From Nitrososphaeria archaeon (lineage in GTDB: Archaea > Thermoproteota > Nitrososphaeria > Geothermarchaeales > JDFR-13), in the NCBI GenBank assembly GCA_026982095.1, contig JALSHT010000004.1, positions 1-5,505 on the forward strand: DNA of 5,505 nucleotides. Reading direction: 5' to 3'. Below are positions 1 to 4,856 of the stretch, piece by piece. The notes beneath the pieces are model-generated. The model was not told the DNA's origin and searched no databases. It saw nothing but the letters and a program-made list of their open reading frames with translations. The position numbers and the translations under genes were made by a program. The first letter of the stretch is position 1. Every line of letters starts with the position of its first letter.

Positions 1-366
1 GATGTATATATCACAGCGATAGTCAGATGTGCACCGCCAAAGAATCTCCCTAATCGAGAAGAGATTATAAACTGTAGAGAATATTTAAAGAGGGAGTTAA
101 GCCTACTGTCAAATGTAAAGGTTATTCTCTGTCTAGGCCATCTAAGCTGGAGGAATACACTGGAAACACTGTATGAAATGGGTGTTATACCCGTTAAACG
201 ACTTGAATTTGGACATGGAAAGGAATATAAACTAGGTGGTTTAACACTAATCTCATCATACCATCCAAGTAGGCAGAACACCCAAACTGGAAAGCTCAGC
301 TGGAATATGTGGATATCAATATTCAATCGCATAAGGAATATACTATCTAAACTTGACAGAATTTAA
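1..366 (+). CDS. Type-5 uracil-DNA glycosylase (UDGb), C-terminal part, 5' end cut by window
   Basis: The enzyme removes uracil, and in this family other deaminated bases, from DNA to start base-excision repair. Frame 1 is open from the first base to TAA at 364-366 and gives 121 residues; roughly the first 100 residues of a typical UDGb lie upstream. Visible residues 8-13 (VRCAPP) hold Cys10, and Cys25 follows 15 residues later; in type-4/5 enzymes this pair supplies two of the four 4Fe-4S ligands, and the other two would be in the missing part. GHG at 71-73 and HPSRQNTQTGKLS at 88-100 form the conserved C-terminal active-site motif, where His88 is the DNA-binding/catalytic histidine. The SYHPSRQNTQTG form points to type 5 rather than type 4. 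An annotation starting at the in-frame ATG at 178 would be wrong, because homologous sequence continues upstream of it. A T-run follows at 387-392, so the gene probably ends its own transcript. The family call is secure. Confidence 0.93.
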   Translation, partial: DVYITAIVRCAPPKNLPNREEIINCREYLKRELSLLSNVKVILCLGHLSWRNTLETLYEMGVIPVKRLEFGHGKEYKLGGLTLISSYHPSRQNTQTGKLSWNMWISIFNRIRNILSKLDRI

Positions 367-378
367 TTAGAAGGAGGG

Positions 379-384
379 TTAAAA
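379..384 (+). promoter_or_regulatory. Candidate TATA box (TTAAAA) for the aquaporin gene
   Basis: TTAAAA is preceded by the purine-rich AAGGAGGG (371-378), which could act as a BRE-like element. Its centre lies about 23 bases before the TTG start at 405, so transcription would begin at or very near the start codon (leaderless or nearly so). The assignment rests on position and composition only. GGAGG at 373-377 is too far (27 bases) from the TTG to be its ribosome-binding site. Confidence 0.35.
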
Positions 385-386
385 TC

Positions 387-392
387 TTTTTT
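387..392 (+). terminator. T-run terminator after the uracil-DNA glycosylase gene
   Basis: Six consecutive T residues lie 20 bases after the glycosylase stop. Archaeal RNA polymerase stops at T-rich tracts without needing a hairpin, and none is visible here. The tract sits between the candidate TATA box and the start of the next gene, which would separate the two transcripts. Confidence 0.4.
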
Positions 393-404
393 CTGGTGTC
401 TTAA

Positions 405-1121
405 TTGGCAGATCCTTATATAGGAGAGTTCCTAGGCACTATGATGCTCGTCCTACTCGGTGACGGTGCAATAGCGAATGTACTCCTTCGGAAGACTAAG
501 GGAGAGGGGAGTGGATGGATAGTGATAACAACGGGATGGGGCCTAGCCCTTATGGTAGCTGTGGCGGTCTCCCTAGCCTTGGATGGATATGGACATGTAA
601 ATCCATCTATCACCCTTGCCGCTGCATATGTTGGGCTTATAGACTGGGGAGTTGTACCTGGAGTCTTCATCGCACAATTCTTAGGAGGCTTCTTCGGAGC
701 AGTACTCATGTTCCTAGCCTACTACAGCCACTTCATAGAGACTGAAGACCCCAACCTAAAACTAGCTGTATTTACGACAATGCCACAGATTAGGAACATA
801 CCGTTAAACACAATCACAGAAGCTATAGGCACAGCTGTCTTGGCTGCCGGTGTAATGGCAATAATAACATTAGTAGGGGATACACTATGGGTGGCTCCAC
901 TACTCGTGGGAATGCTGCTCTGGGCTATAGGTCTAGGCCTTGGAGGCCCTACAGGGTTCTCCCTAAATCAAGCGAGGGATCTAGCACCAAGGATTGCATA
1001 CGCCATACTCCCAGTACCTGGGAAGAGAGACCCGGATCTAGTATATGGATTGACGGCAACATTTATAGGACCCTTTATCGGAGGGTTTATAGGGGGGCTT
1101 CTATATCTCCTGATCGTCTAA
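405..1121 (+). CDS. Aquaglyceroporin (MIP family, GlpF-like)
   Basis: A 238-aa membrane channel for passive flow of glycerol or other small neutral solutes and water; GlpF of E. coli has 281 residues. Six membrane segments fall near residues 5-28, 38-59, 82-106, 134-157, 162-180 and 213-237. The two half-helix loops are GHVNPSIT (63-70) and GFSLNQARD (184-192), so the NPA boxes read NPS and NQA. Selectivity-filter residues match glycerol facilitators: Trp45 in TGWGLA (GlpF Trp48), Gly180 or 181 in LGLGGPTGF, Phe185 and Arg191 (GlpF Phe200, Arg206). GPTGFSLNQARDLAPR closely follows the GlpF pattern. The start is TTG at 405: the preceding in-frame codon is a TAA stop (402-404), so no longer start is possible, and GGTG at 395-398 sits 6 bases upstream as a ribosome-binding site. 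It is a single gene that converges, with a 5-bp gap, on the minus-strand gene. The family is certain; the substrate is inferred from the filter. Confidence 0.95.
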   Translation: MADPYIGEFLGTMMLVLLGDGAIANVLLRKTKGEGSGWIVITTGWGLALMVAVAVSLALDGYGHVNPSITLAAAYVGLIDWGVVPGVFIAQFLGGFFGAVLMFLAYYSHFIETEDPNLKLAVFTTMPQIRNIPLNTITEAIGTAVLAAGVMAIITLVGDTLWVAPLLVGMLLWAIGLGLGGPTGFSLNQARDLAPRIAYAILPVPGKRDPDLVYGLTATFIGPFIGGFIGGLLYLLIV

Positions 1122-1126
1122 ACCCC

Positions 1127-1582
1127 CTATATTTTTATTAGTCTCCACTTCTCAATCACTCTACCATCCTCAAGGAAGACAGTGTCGCCAATCATCTCAG
1201 CACCATAGCCATATCTCTTCAAAGTCGCGAACATTAGAGATGTAGATACATGTGGTGGAACCATATCCTCCTCAATAAGTTTCTTGGCACCAGGTGTAAT
1301 AATGGGGTCAGACATAACATACTCAACCGTATCCTCACCAGTCCTCCTAACCTCAATATCACTTATATACCCCATATCCTTAAGCCACTCGGCAACCCGC
1401 CTCAAAGCCTCGAGAGGATCCTCAACCTCGTTGAGACGTAATTCATCGGAGATAAGATCCAAGAGAATCTCTCCAGCCTTCCATACAATATCCCAAGTTT
1501 TCTCTCCAAGAACTTCATTAACAGCCTTATAGACTGAGTACAACTCCAAATCAAAAAACCTAGGCTTAACACAACTATTCAT
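1127..1582 (-). CDS. Uncharacterised archaeal protein, possibly V4R-like fold
   Basis: A 151-aa soluble protein that I do not recognise with confidence. The predicted layout is a long amphipathic helix (about 15-46, including LGEKTWDIVWKAGEILLDLI), a second helix (54-70), a two-stranded hairpin (74-90), a helix pair (97-124) and two closing strands (126-137 and 141-149). This order, alpha-alpha-beta-beta-alpha-beta-beta with GxxxAxxxxG-like helix spacing, recalls small-ligand-binding V4R (4-vinyl-reductase-like) proteins common in archaea. However, the Cys/His residues often seen in V4R proteins are missing; the only Cys is Cys4. There is no signal peptide or membrane segment. The ATG at 1582-1580 is the first start in the frame and lies about 28 bases after a minus-strand T/A box, consistent with a leaderless message. 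The gene ends at TAG (1127-1129), facing the aquaporin. The coding call is firm; the function is unknown. Confidence 0.85.
   Translation of the reverse strand: MNSCVKPRFFDLELYSVYKAVNEVLGEKTWDIVWKAGEILLDLISDELRLNEVEDPLEALRRVAEWLKDMGYISDIEVRRTGEDTVEYVMSDPIITPGAKKLIEEDMVPPHVSTSLMFATLKRYGYGAEMIGDTVFLEDGRVIEKWRLIKI
1132..1139 (+). terminator. T-rich terminator after the aquaporin gene
   Basis: TTTTTATT begins 11 bases after the aquaporin stop and lies inside the 3' end of the convergent minus-strand gene. It is the only T tract near this stop. No T tract is visible at the matching place for the minus-strand gene. Confidence 0.35.
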
Positions 1583-1597
1583 ATAAAGATATATAGT

Positions 1598-1639
1598 GTA
1601 GACCTGTAAAAATAATAATCAAAATTTTATATGGTCTAC
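1598..1639. repeat. 7-bp inverted repeat GTAGACC...GGTCTAC, candidate operator
   Basis: The left arm is at 1598-1604 and the right arm at 1633-1639, both perfect, with a 28-base AT-rich spacer (1605-1632). The spacer contains the T/A box of the minus-strand gene, and the right arm is about 24 bases before the TATA box of the plus-strand cassette. Arm centres are 35 bp apart, not an exact multiple of the helical repeat. This could be a pair of sites for a dimeric regulator of the divergent promoters, or chance in an AT-rich region. Confidence 0.3.
1606..1616 (-). promoter_or_regulatory. Candidate TATA box for the 151-aa minus-strand gene
   Basis: Read on the minus strand this is ATTATTTTTAC, whose centre is about 28 bases before the ATG at 1582. 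That spacing would place the transcript start at the start codon, as in many crenarchaeal leaderless messages. It lies between the two arms of the inverted repeat at 1598-1639. A second T/A-rich stretch (1588-1595) is closer to the start and less well placed. Confidence 0.4.
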
Positions 1640-1662
1640 TAATATCAAATCCAAATATAAAA

Positions 1663-1669
1663 TTTATAA
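1663..1669 (+). promoter_or_regulatory. TATA box (TTTATAA) of the secreted-protein/ABC block
   Basis: TTTATAA lies 35-41 bases before the ATG at 1704. A transcript start about 26 bases after its centre (near 1692) leaves a short leader that can just hold the AGGTGA ribosome-binding site. The AATATAAAA stretch just upstream (1654-1662) could be an alternative box or part of the BRE region. This is the best-looking promoter in the window. Confidence 0.5.
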
Positions 1670-1691
1670 GTAGATAACCTAATTTTTTTTT

Positions 1692-1697
1692 AGGTGA
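1692..1697 (+). promoter_or_regulatory. Ribosome-binding site (AGGTGA) fixing the start at 1704
   Basis: AGGTGA pairs with the 3' end of archaeal 16S rRNA and lies 6 bases before the ATG at 1704. It supports this start over the later in-frame ATGs at codons 11 and 20, either of which would destroy the signal peptide. Confidence 0.65.
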
Positions 1698-1703
1698 AGA
1701 ATC

Positions 1704-2147
1704 ATGAAGCATAGTAACAATAACTTACTTATTATGACATTGCTGCTGTTCACAGTAGGGATGCTGCTTCTTAACATAGCTGGTGTTAGTGCTGTTGATA
1801 TACAGCCTAACATCATCAGAGATTCTGAGTATATCAGTGGTAGGGTTATAGGGGGAGAACCTGGAGATGCATACCAAGATTATCCCTATGCGGTTTCCGT
1901 TAAAATAACAAGTGCGAATACACATAAGAAAATAGGGGTTATTTGGGTATATCAAGGTCCGTATTACGTTAATGTAAAGATATTCATAGGAGGCAACATT
2001 ACGTGGGAAGGTGAATTAGCCGCTGGAGGATCTTCACCCACAATAACCGCTAATTACAAATCTGCTTTGGTCATAATAGAGGCCCCATTTACAAGCTCCA
2101 ATTATTCAGTTGTCTACGAAGGGTATATAACTTGGATATATAACTAA
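1704..2147 (+). CDS. Small secreted beta-rich protein, first gene of the ABC block
   Basis: A 147-aa protein with no family I recognise. It has a clear Sec-type signal peptide: Lys2/His3, a hydrophobic core at about 8-28, and a VSA cleavage site after Ala30. This leaves a mature chain of about 117 residues beginning VDIQP. There is no lipobox Cys, no second membrane segment and no Cys at all, so it should be released or held by partners rather than lipid-anchored. The mature part is rich in Tyr, Val, Ile, Thr and Gly in alternating strand-like patterns (61-69, 77-84, 88-95, 98-104, 113-126, 133-146), suggesting a beta-sandwich. Two N-glycosylation sequons are visible (Asn98, Asn133). It has its own TATA box and a strong ribosome-binding site, and a T-rich tract follows its stop, so it may be made in larger amounts than the permease and ATPase that follow 20 bases later. 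It could be the exporter's substrate, an extracellular partner, or a bacteriocin-like effector; the sequence does not decide. Confidence 0.85.
   Translation: MKHSNNNLLIMTLLLFTVGMLLLNIAGVSAVDIQPNIIRDSEYISGRVIGGEPGDAYQDYPYAVSVKITSANTHKKIGVIWVYQGPYYVNVKIFIGGNITWEGELAAGGSSPTITANYKSALVIIEAPFTSSNYSVVYEGYITWIYN
2124..2143 (+). promoter_or_regulatory. Repeated TATA-like boxes upstream of the permease, inside the preceding gene
   Basis: TATATAA occurs at 2124-2130 and again at 2137-2143, in a near-repeat of GGNTATATAACT. The second copy is about 28 bases before the permease ATG, the spacing of a leaderless archaeal promoter. Both lie in codons of the preceding gene (GYITWIYN), so they may only reflect coding sequence. 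Confidence 0.25.
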
Positions 2148-2152
2148 TTCTC

Positions 2153-2163
2153 TTTTTATTTTT
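2153..2163 (+). terminator. T-rich tract between the secreted-protein and permease genes
   Basis: TTTTTATTTTT fills the 20-base gap between the two genes and resembles archaeal termination tracts. It would let the first gene be expressed more strongly than the permease and ATPase by partial read-through. It also leaves no good ribosome-binding site for the permease; only AGAG precedes the ATG. Confidence 0.4.
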
Positions 2164-2167
2164 AGAG

Positions 2168-3703
2168 ATGTCAAGAACATTCATTTTCCTTATTATCAAA
2201 AGCTTTCTAGGAAACATCAGAATTCAAACAATAAAAACACTTCTTCTATCATTAGTCCTCATCATATTAATTTCTACTCAATCCATAAATATTATCCTTG
2301 GAACCAATTTACAAAAAATAGCTCTCATGTCTGAATCAGTAATAGAGGTAGTACCAGTCAAGGGAAGAATATACAGTGTGTCTCTGGACACTATTGCTAT
2401 TCCTTTATATAAAGATAATGAAACAATAGGAGATTTAATTAAATCTCCATTCTTATCTCGGGAAGACATAAAGTATATAGAACAAATTCCAGGAGTTGAA
2501 AAGGTAATTACAGGAAATATCATATCTCTTGAAATCTTCTGGGGGTATAATAAATGTTTTGATAGTTATTCTAAAGATTCAATATTGGAATTCTATATAT
2601 CTCAGCTGACGAGCAATTACAATATTCCGAGGGAAGAAGTATTAAAAAACCTTGAAGCCTTGTCTAAAGAGTTGGATCGGCCCATAGAAAACATTTCCTT
2701 TGAGTTGGCAAAAGGTTTTTTTACCCGCGTTCACAACATTCTGTCAATAGATACGGATATTGCTAATGATGTCATTACGGTTTTCAACAACATAGTCGAA
2801 GGACAAGGAATCATCAATAAAACCCAAGATATTCTTATCTCACTAGACATGAGAAATATCTCTTATGTCAATTACTCGATAAATAAAGTGGCGATCTGTG
2901 ATGAAAGAGTGGAAATAAATGATTGGGGTGAAATACTCGATTCAAGGTCCAACATATCTGGAAAAACTGTTAGAGTCAAACTCGGGGGAATACTATTACC
3001 AAATTACCTCTTTGATGGGGTAATAGACAGAGAACTCTTGAAACACATTATAACAAATAGATTCCCCTTCTCAAATGAATATGTAAAGATAGTATATAAT
3101 GAATTGGAAAATAAAAAGCAAGTAGCGTATGTAATTGTAAATGATACAGCTTTGATTCCTGAGGTGATAGAGAGTATTAAACAAATCCTCCCATCCTCTG
3201 GCGTCACTCCATTAAGCCAGTCCGCTATAATTTCCAGTGCATCTGTAAAGAGTATGGAAGCCTACTTAAATACACTTTATACCTCGTCTATTTTGATTTT
3301 CCTATTATCTTTCTTCTCCATTGAGGCTATAGATTTTACTCGCAGAAAAAAGGAATTTGGCTTACTAAAGATTTATGGATGGAAGGGGTGGAGAATAAAA
3401 TCCTACTACATACTCCCTTCAGTTATAATCTCCCTATTATCCTTAGTAATAGCATTTACCGTCTATGGTTACCTACAAAATTTTTTGTTCGATTATCTAT
3501 TCTCAGGCATTAAAGGAGAGCTTCCCAACTATTTATATATAAGAATTCGTCTAATGATAAAGGATGATTTGACAACAATAAACACATTACGCACGATGTT
3601 TGATATACTTCCAATCCTTATAATAAGCGCTATAGCTATACCACTGATAATTACTGGCTTTTTCAACAGGAAAACTCTCCAGGAGGTGTTACATCATGAA
3701 TAG
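2168..3703 (+). CDS. ABC transporter permease, FtsX/MacB type, with large extracellular domain
   Basis: A 511-aa membrane subunit of an ABC exporter or mechanotransmission complex. The topology is typical of MacB/LolC/FtsX proteins: a first helix at about 24-45, a large extracellular domain at about 46-368, then three helices at about 370-390, 413-438 and 478-500. Between helices 2 and 3 lies the cytoplasmic FtsX signature (392-412, RRKKEFGLLKIYGWKGWRIK), which in this family contacts the ATPase ('kkEigiLkalG'). The extracellular part (about 320 residues) is larger than the usual 200-250 and has exactly two cysteines (130 and 244), which could form a disulfide, and seven N-glycosylation sequons (Asn84, 175, 217, 230, 235, 262, 325). 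The C-terminal tail ends at HHE. It follows the secreted-protein gene by 20 bases and overlaps the ATPase gene by 8 bp. One permease of this kind would act as a homodimer. The transported or sensed substrate is unknown; the neighbouring secreted protein is the obvious candidate. Confidence 0.9.
   Translation: MSRTFIFLIIKSFLGNIRIQTIKTLLLSLVLIILISTQSINIILGTNLQKIALMSESVIEVVPVKGRIYSVSLDTIAIPLYKDNETIGDLIKSPFLSREDIKYIEQIPGVEKVITGNIISLEIFWGYNKCFDSYSKDSILEFYISQLTSNYNIPREEVLKNLEALSKELDRPIENISFELAKGFFTRVHNILSIDTDIANDVITVFNNIVEGQGIINKTQDILISLDMRNISYVNYSINKVAICDERVEINDWGEILDSRSNISGKTVRVKLGGILLPNYLFDGVIDRELLKHIITNRFPFSNEYVKIVYNELENKKQVAYVIVNDTALIPEVIESIKQILPSSGVTPLSQSAIISSASVKSMEAYLNTLYTSSILIFLLSFFSIEAIDFTRRKKEFGLLKIYGWKGWRIKSYYILPSVIISLLSLVIAFTVYGYLQNFLFDYLFSGIKGELPNYLYIRIRLMIKDDLTTINTLRTMFDILPILIISAIAIPLIITGFFNRKTLQEVLHHE
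3682..3688 (+). promoter_or_regulatory. Ribosome-binding site (GGAGGTG) of the ATPase, inside the permease gene
   Basis: This is a full match to the archaeal anti-Shine-Dalgarno complement, 7 bases before the ATG at 3696. It supports that start, which overlaps the permease stop by 8 bp, and implies coupled translation of the two transporter subunits from one message. Confidence 0.75.
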
Positions 3704-4376
3704 AGTTCCTATATCGAATGGAAGAACTGAGATATATCTACAATCCGTGTCTAAATATTACGGCCCAAATACTGTATTTAGAGACTTATCCTTCGAAATT
3801 GAATCTGGCACTGTTCTTGCTGTGATTGGACCCAGTGGCTCAGGGAAAACTACTCTACTAAACATTATCGGTTTAATATCACCACCTTCAAGTGGGCGAA
3901 TACTATACATAATAGACGGGAAAGAATATAGTGATAATAATCGAGAAATAAATCTACGCCAATACATCGGCTTCAGCTTTCAAAACCCAATATTTATCAG
4001 CTCATTAAATGTTACTAACAATTTAATAGCGTCTATACTCGAAGAAACAAAGCCAGAACAAATAAATAGAATAAAGAAGGATATTAATTGCCTCCTTAAA
4101 AAACTAGGACTTAACAATATTGAAAATCGGAAACCTCACAGACTCAGCTATGGGCAAAAGAAAAGAGTCGACATAGCCAGAGCCTTGATTAAGAGACCCA
4201 AGATACTCATCTTGGATGAACCGACCGCCAATTTAGATCGGGAAAATGCAGATCGTGTTATAAATGTCATCGAGGAGGCAAAAGACTACATAGATATCAT
4301 TATATTTTCAGTAAATAGAGACGAAAAGTTAATGTCTATCTCAAACAAAATATTGGACATAACAAAATATAAGTAA
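3696..4376 (+). CDS. ABC transporter ATP-binding protein, MacB/LolD type
   Basis: A 226-aa single nucleotide-binding domain, the normal length for this family, that powers the permease encoded just upstream. Motifs in order: aromatic A-loop at Tyr21-Tyr22; Walker A GPSGSGKTT (45-53); Q-loop Gln96 in GFSFQNP; signature LSYGQ (140-144), where LSGGQ is usual; Walker B ILILDEP (160-166) with catalytic Glu165; D-loop NLD (169-171). The switch position reads FSVNRDE (204-210), so the histidine of the usual TH(D) motif is replaced, apparently by Asn207. In a homodimer both ATP sites would share this change, which suggests slow or regulated ATP hydrolysis. The start at 3696 is fixed by a perfect ribosome-binding site and lies in the 3' end of the permease gene. 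No T-run follows the stop; the gene faces the minus-strand 97-aa gene with an 18-base gap. Confidence 0.94.
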   Translation: MNRVPISNGRTEIYLQSVSKYYGPNTVFRDLSFEIESGTVLAVIGPSGSGKTTLLNIIGLISPPSSGRILYIIDGKEYSDNNREINLRQYIGFSFQNPIFISSLNVTNNLIASILEETKPEQINRIKKDINCLLKKLGLNNIENRKPHRLSYGQKKRVDIARALIKRPKILILDEPTANLDRENADRVINVIEEAKDYIDIIIFSVNRDEKLMSISNKILDITKYK

Positions 4377-4394
4377 ATATCTCCTTACGACATA

Positions 4395-4688
4395 TTACTC
4401 ACATGGCTTATTAACCAGTGATTCACAGTCTAGACATCCCTTCTCGATATGCCCCTGATGTACACAGCATGAGGCTATACCCTCACCAGATTCATCAATC
4501 AACTTTATAACTAGATACTCATCCCTAAACTCATGTCTAACCAAGCTGGGCCTCCTAACTACATTGGGAATAGTTATTTCAAAGCTTTTTCCCTCTATAG
4601 ACATCTCAAGCTTGACTTCATATGAATCATCCTTGAAAACCACGTCTTTCAACAATACAGATATCTCCTTCTCCATAACACCCACCAT
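4395..4688 (-). CDS. Small protein of unknown function with C-terminal Cys/His cluster
   Basis: A 97-aa protein that I do not recognise. Residues 6-64 look like a small beta domain with alternating charged and hydrophobic residues (EISVLLKDVVF, YEVKLEMSI, FEITIPNVV, YLVIKLI). The last 25 residues carry Cys74, Cys75, His77, His80, Cys85, Cys88 and Cys96, written CCxHxxHxxxxCxxC plus a final C. Such clustering suggests a zinc or iron-sulfur site, or disulfides, though it matches no zinc-finger class I can name. There is no signal peptide or membrane segment. Two starts are possible: the ATG at 4688-4686, or the ATG four codons later (4676-4674), which has GGTG 6 bases upstream and suits the TATA box better. 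The longer form is given here. It faces the ABC ATPase gene (18-base gap) and is divergent from the YyaL-like gene; no functional tie to either is visible. Confidence 0.75.
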   Translation of the reverse strand: MVGVMEKEISVLLKDVVFKDDSYEVKLEMSIEGKSFEITIPNVVRRPSLVRHEFRDEYLVIKLIDESGEGIASCCVHQGHIEKGCLDCESLVNKPCE

Positions 4689-4701
4689 ATATAAATAGAG
4701 G

Positions 4702-4711
4702 CATTTAAAAA
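4702..4711 (-). promoter_or_regulatory. Candidate TATA box for the 97-aa minus-strand gene
   Basis: On the minus strand this reads TTTTTAAATG, with TTTAAA centred near 4706. A start of transcription about 26 bases on would be near 4680, after the first ATG (4688) and just before the second (4676). This is the main reason to consider the shorter form of the gene. Confidence 0.4.
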
Positions 4712-4816
4712 TAATTAGGGAATCAACGCTGTAATTACAAAGACCCTAAAAATGTAAAAAGATATATACATAGTATCTACATGTAACCCAAATATTTCCA
4801 TCTACAATATACCTCC

Positions 4817-4824
4817 TTATATAT
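4817..4824 (+). promoter_or_regulatory. Candidate TATA box for the YyaL-like gene
   Basis: TTATATAT is centred about 36 bases before the ATG at 4857, giving a predicted transcript start near 4847 and a leader of about ten bases. No good ribosome-binding site is present in that leader. The rest of the 168-bp region between the divergent genes (4689-4856) is AT-rich and shows no other convincing element or small gene. Confidence 0.4.
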
Positions 4825-4856
4825 CCACCCATGCTTGTAATTATCGGTAACCAAGA

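Noticed and set aside
178..366. Short protein starting at the ATG at 178.
   Set aside because: The same frame is open to base 1 and encodes conserved uracil-DNA glycosylase sequence upstream of that ATG, so it is internal.
416..709. Minus-strand 97-codon open frame inside the aquaporin gene.
   Set aside because: It lies opposite a well-identified coding gene, is Pro/Ser/Thr-rich as expected for an antisense shadow, and has no promoter or ribosome-binding site.
1842..1907. RVIGGEPGDAYQDYPYAVSV in the secreted protein resembles the activation site of trypsin-like proteases (R-IVGG...PYxVS).
   Set aside because: The mature protein is only about 117 residues, has no Cys, and has no GDSGG or TAAHC motif, so the catalytic triad cannot be formed. 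The likeness is probably chance.
4760..4785. Inverted AGATA/TATCT arms and the TACATGTA palindrome in the 97-aa/YyaL intergenic region.
   Set aside because: Arms of 5 bp and an 8-bp palindrome are common by chance in AT-rich DNA, and they are not placed at a clear promoter.
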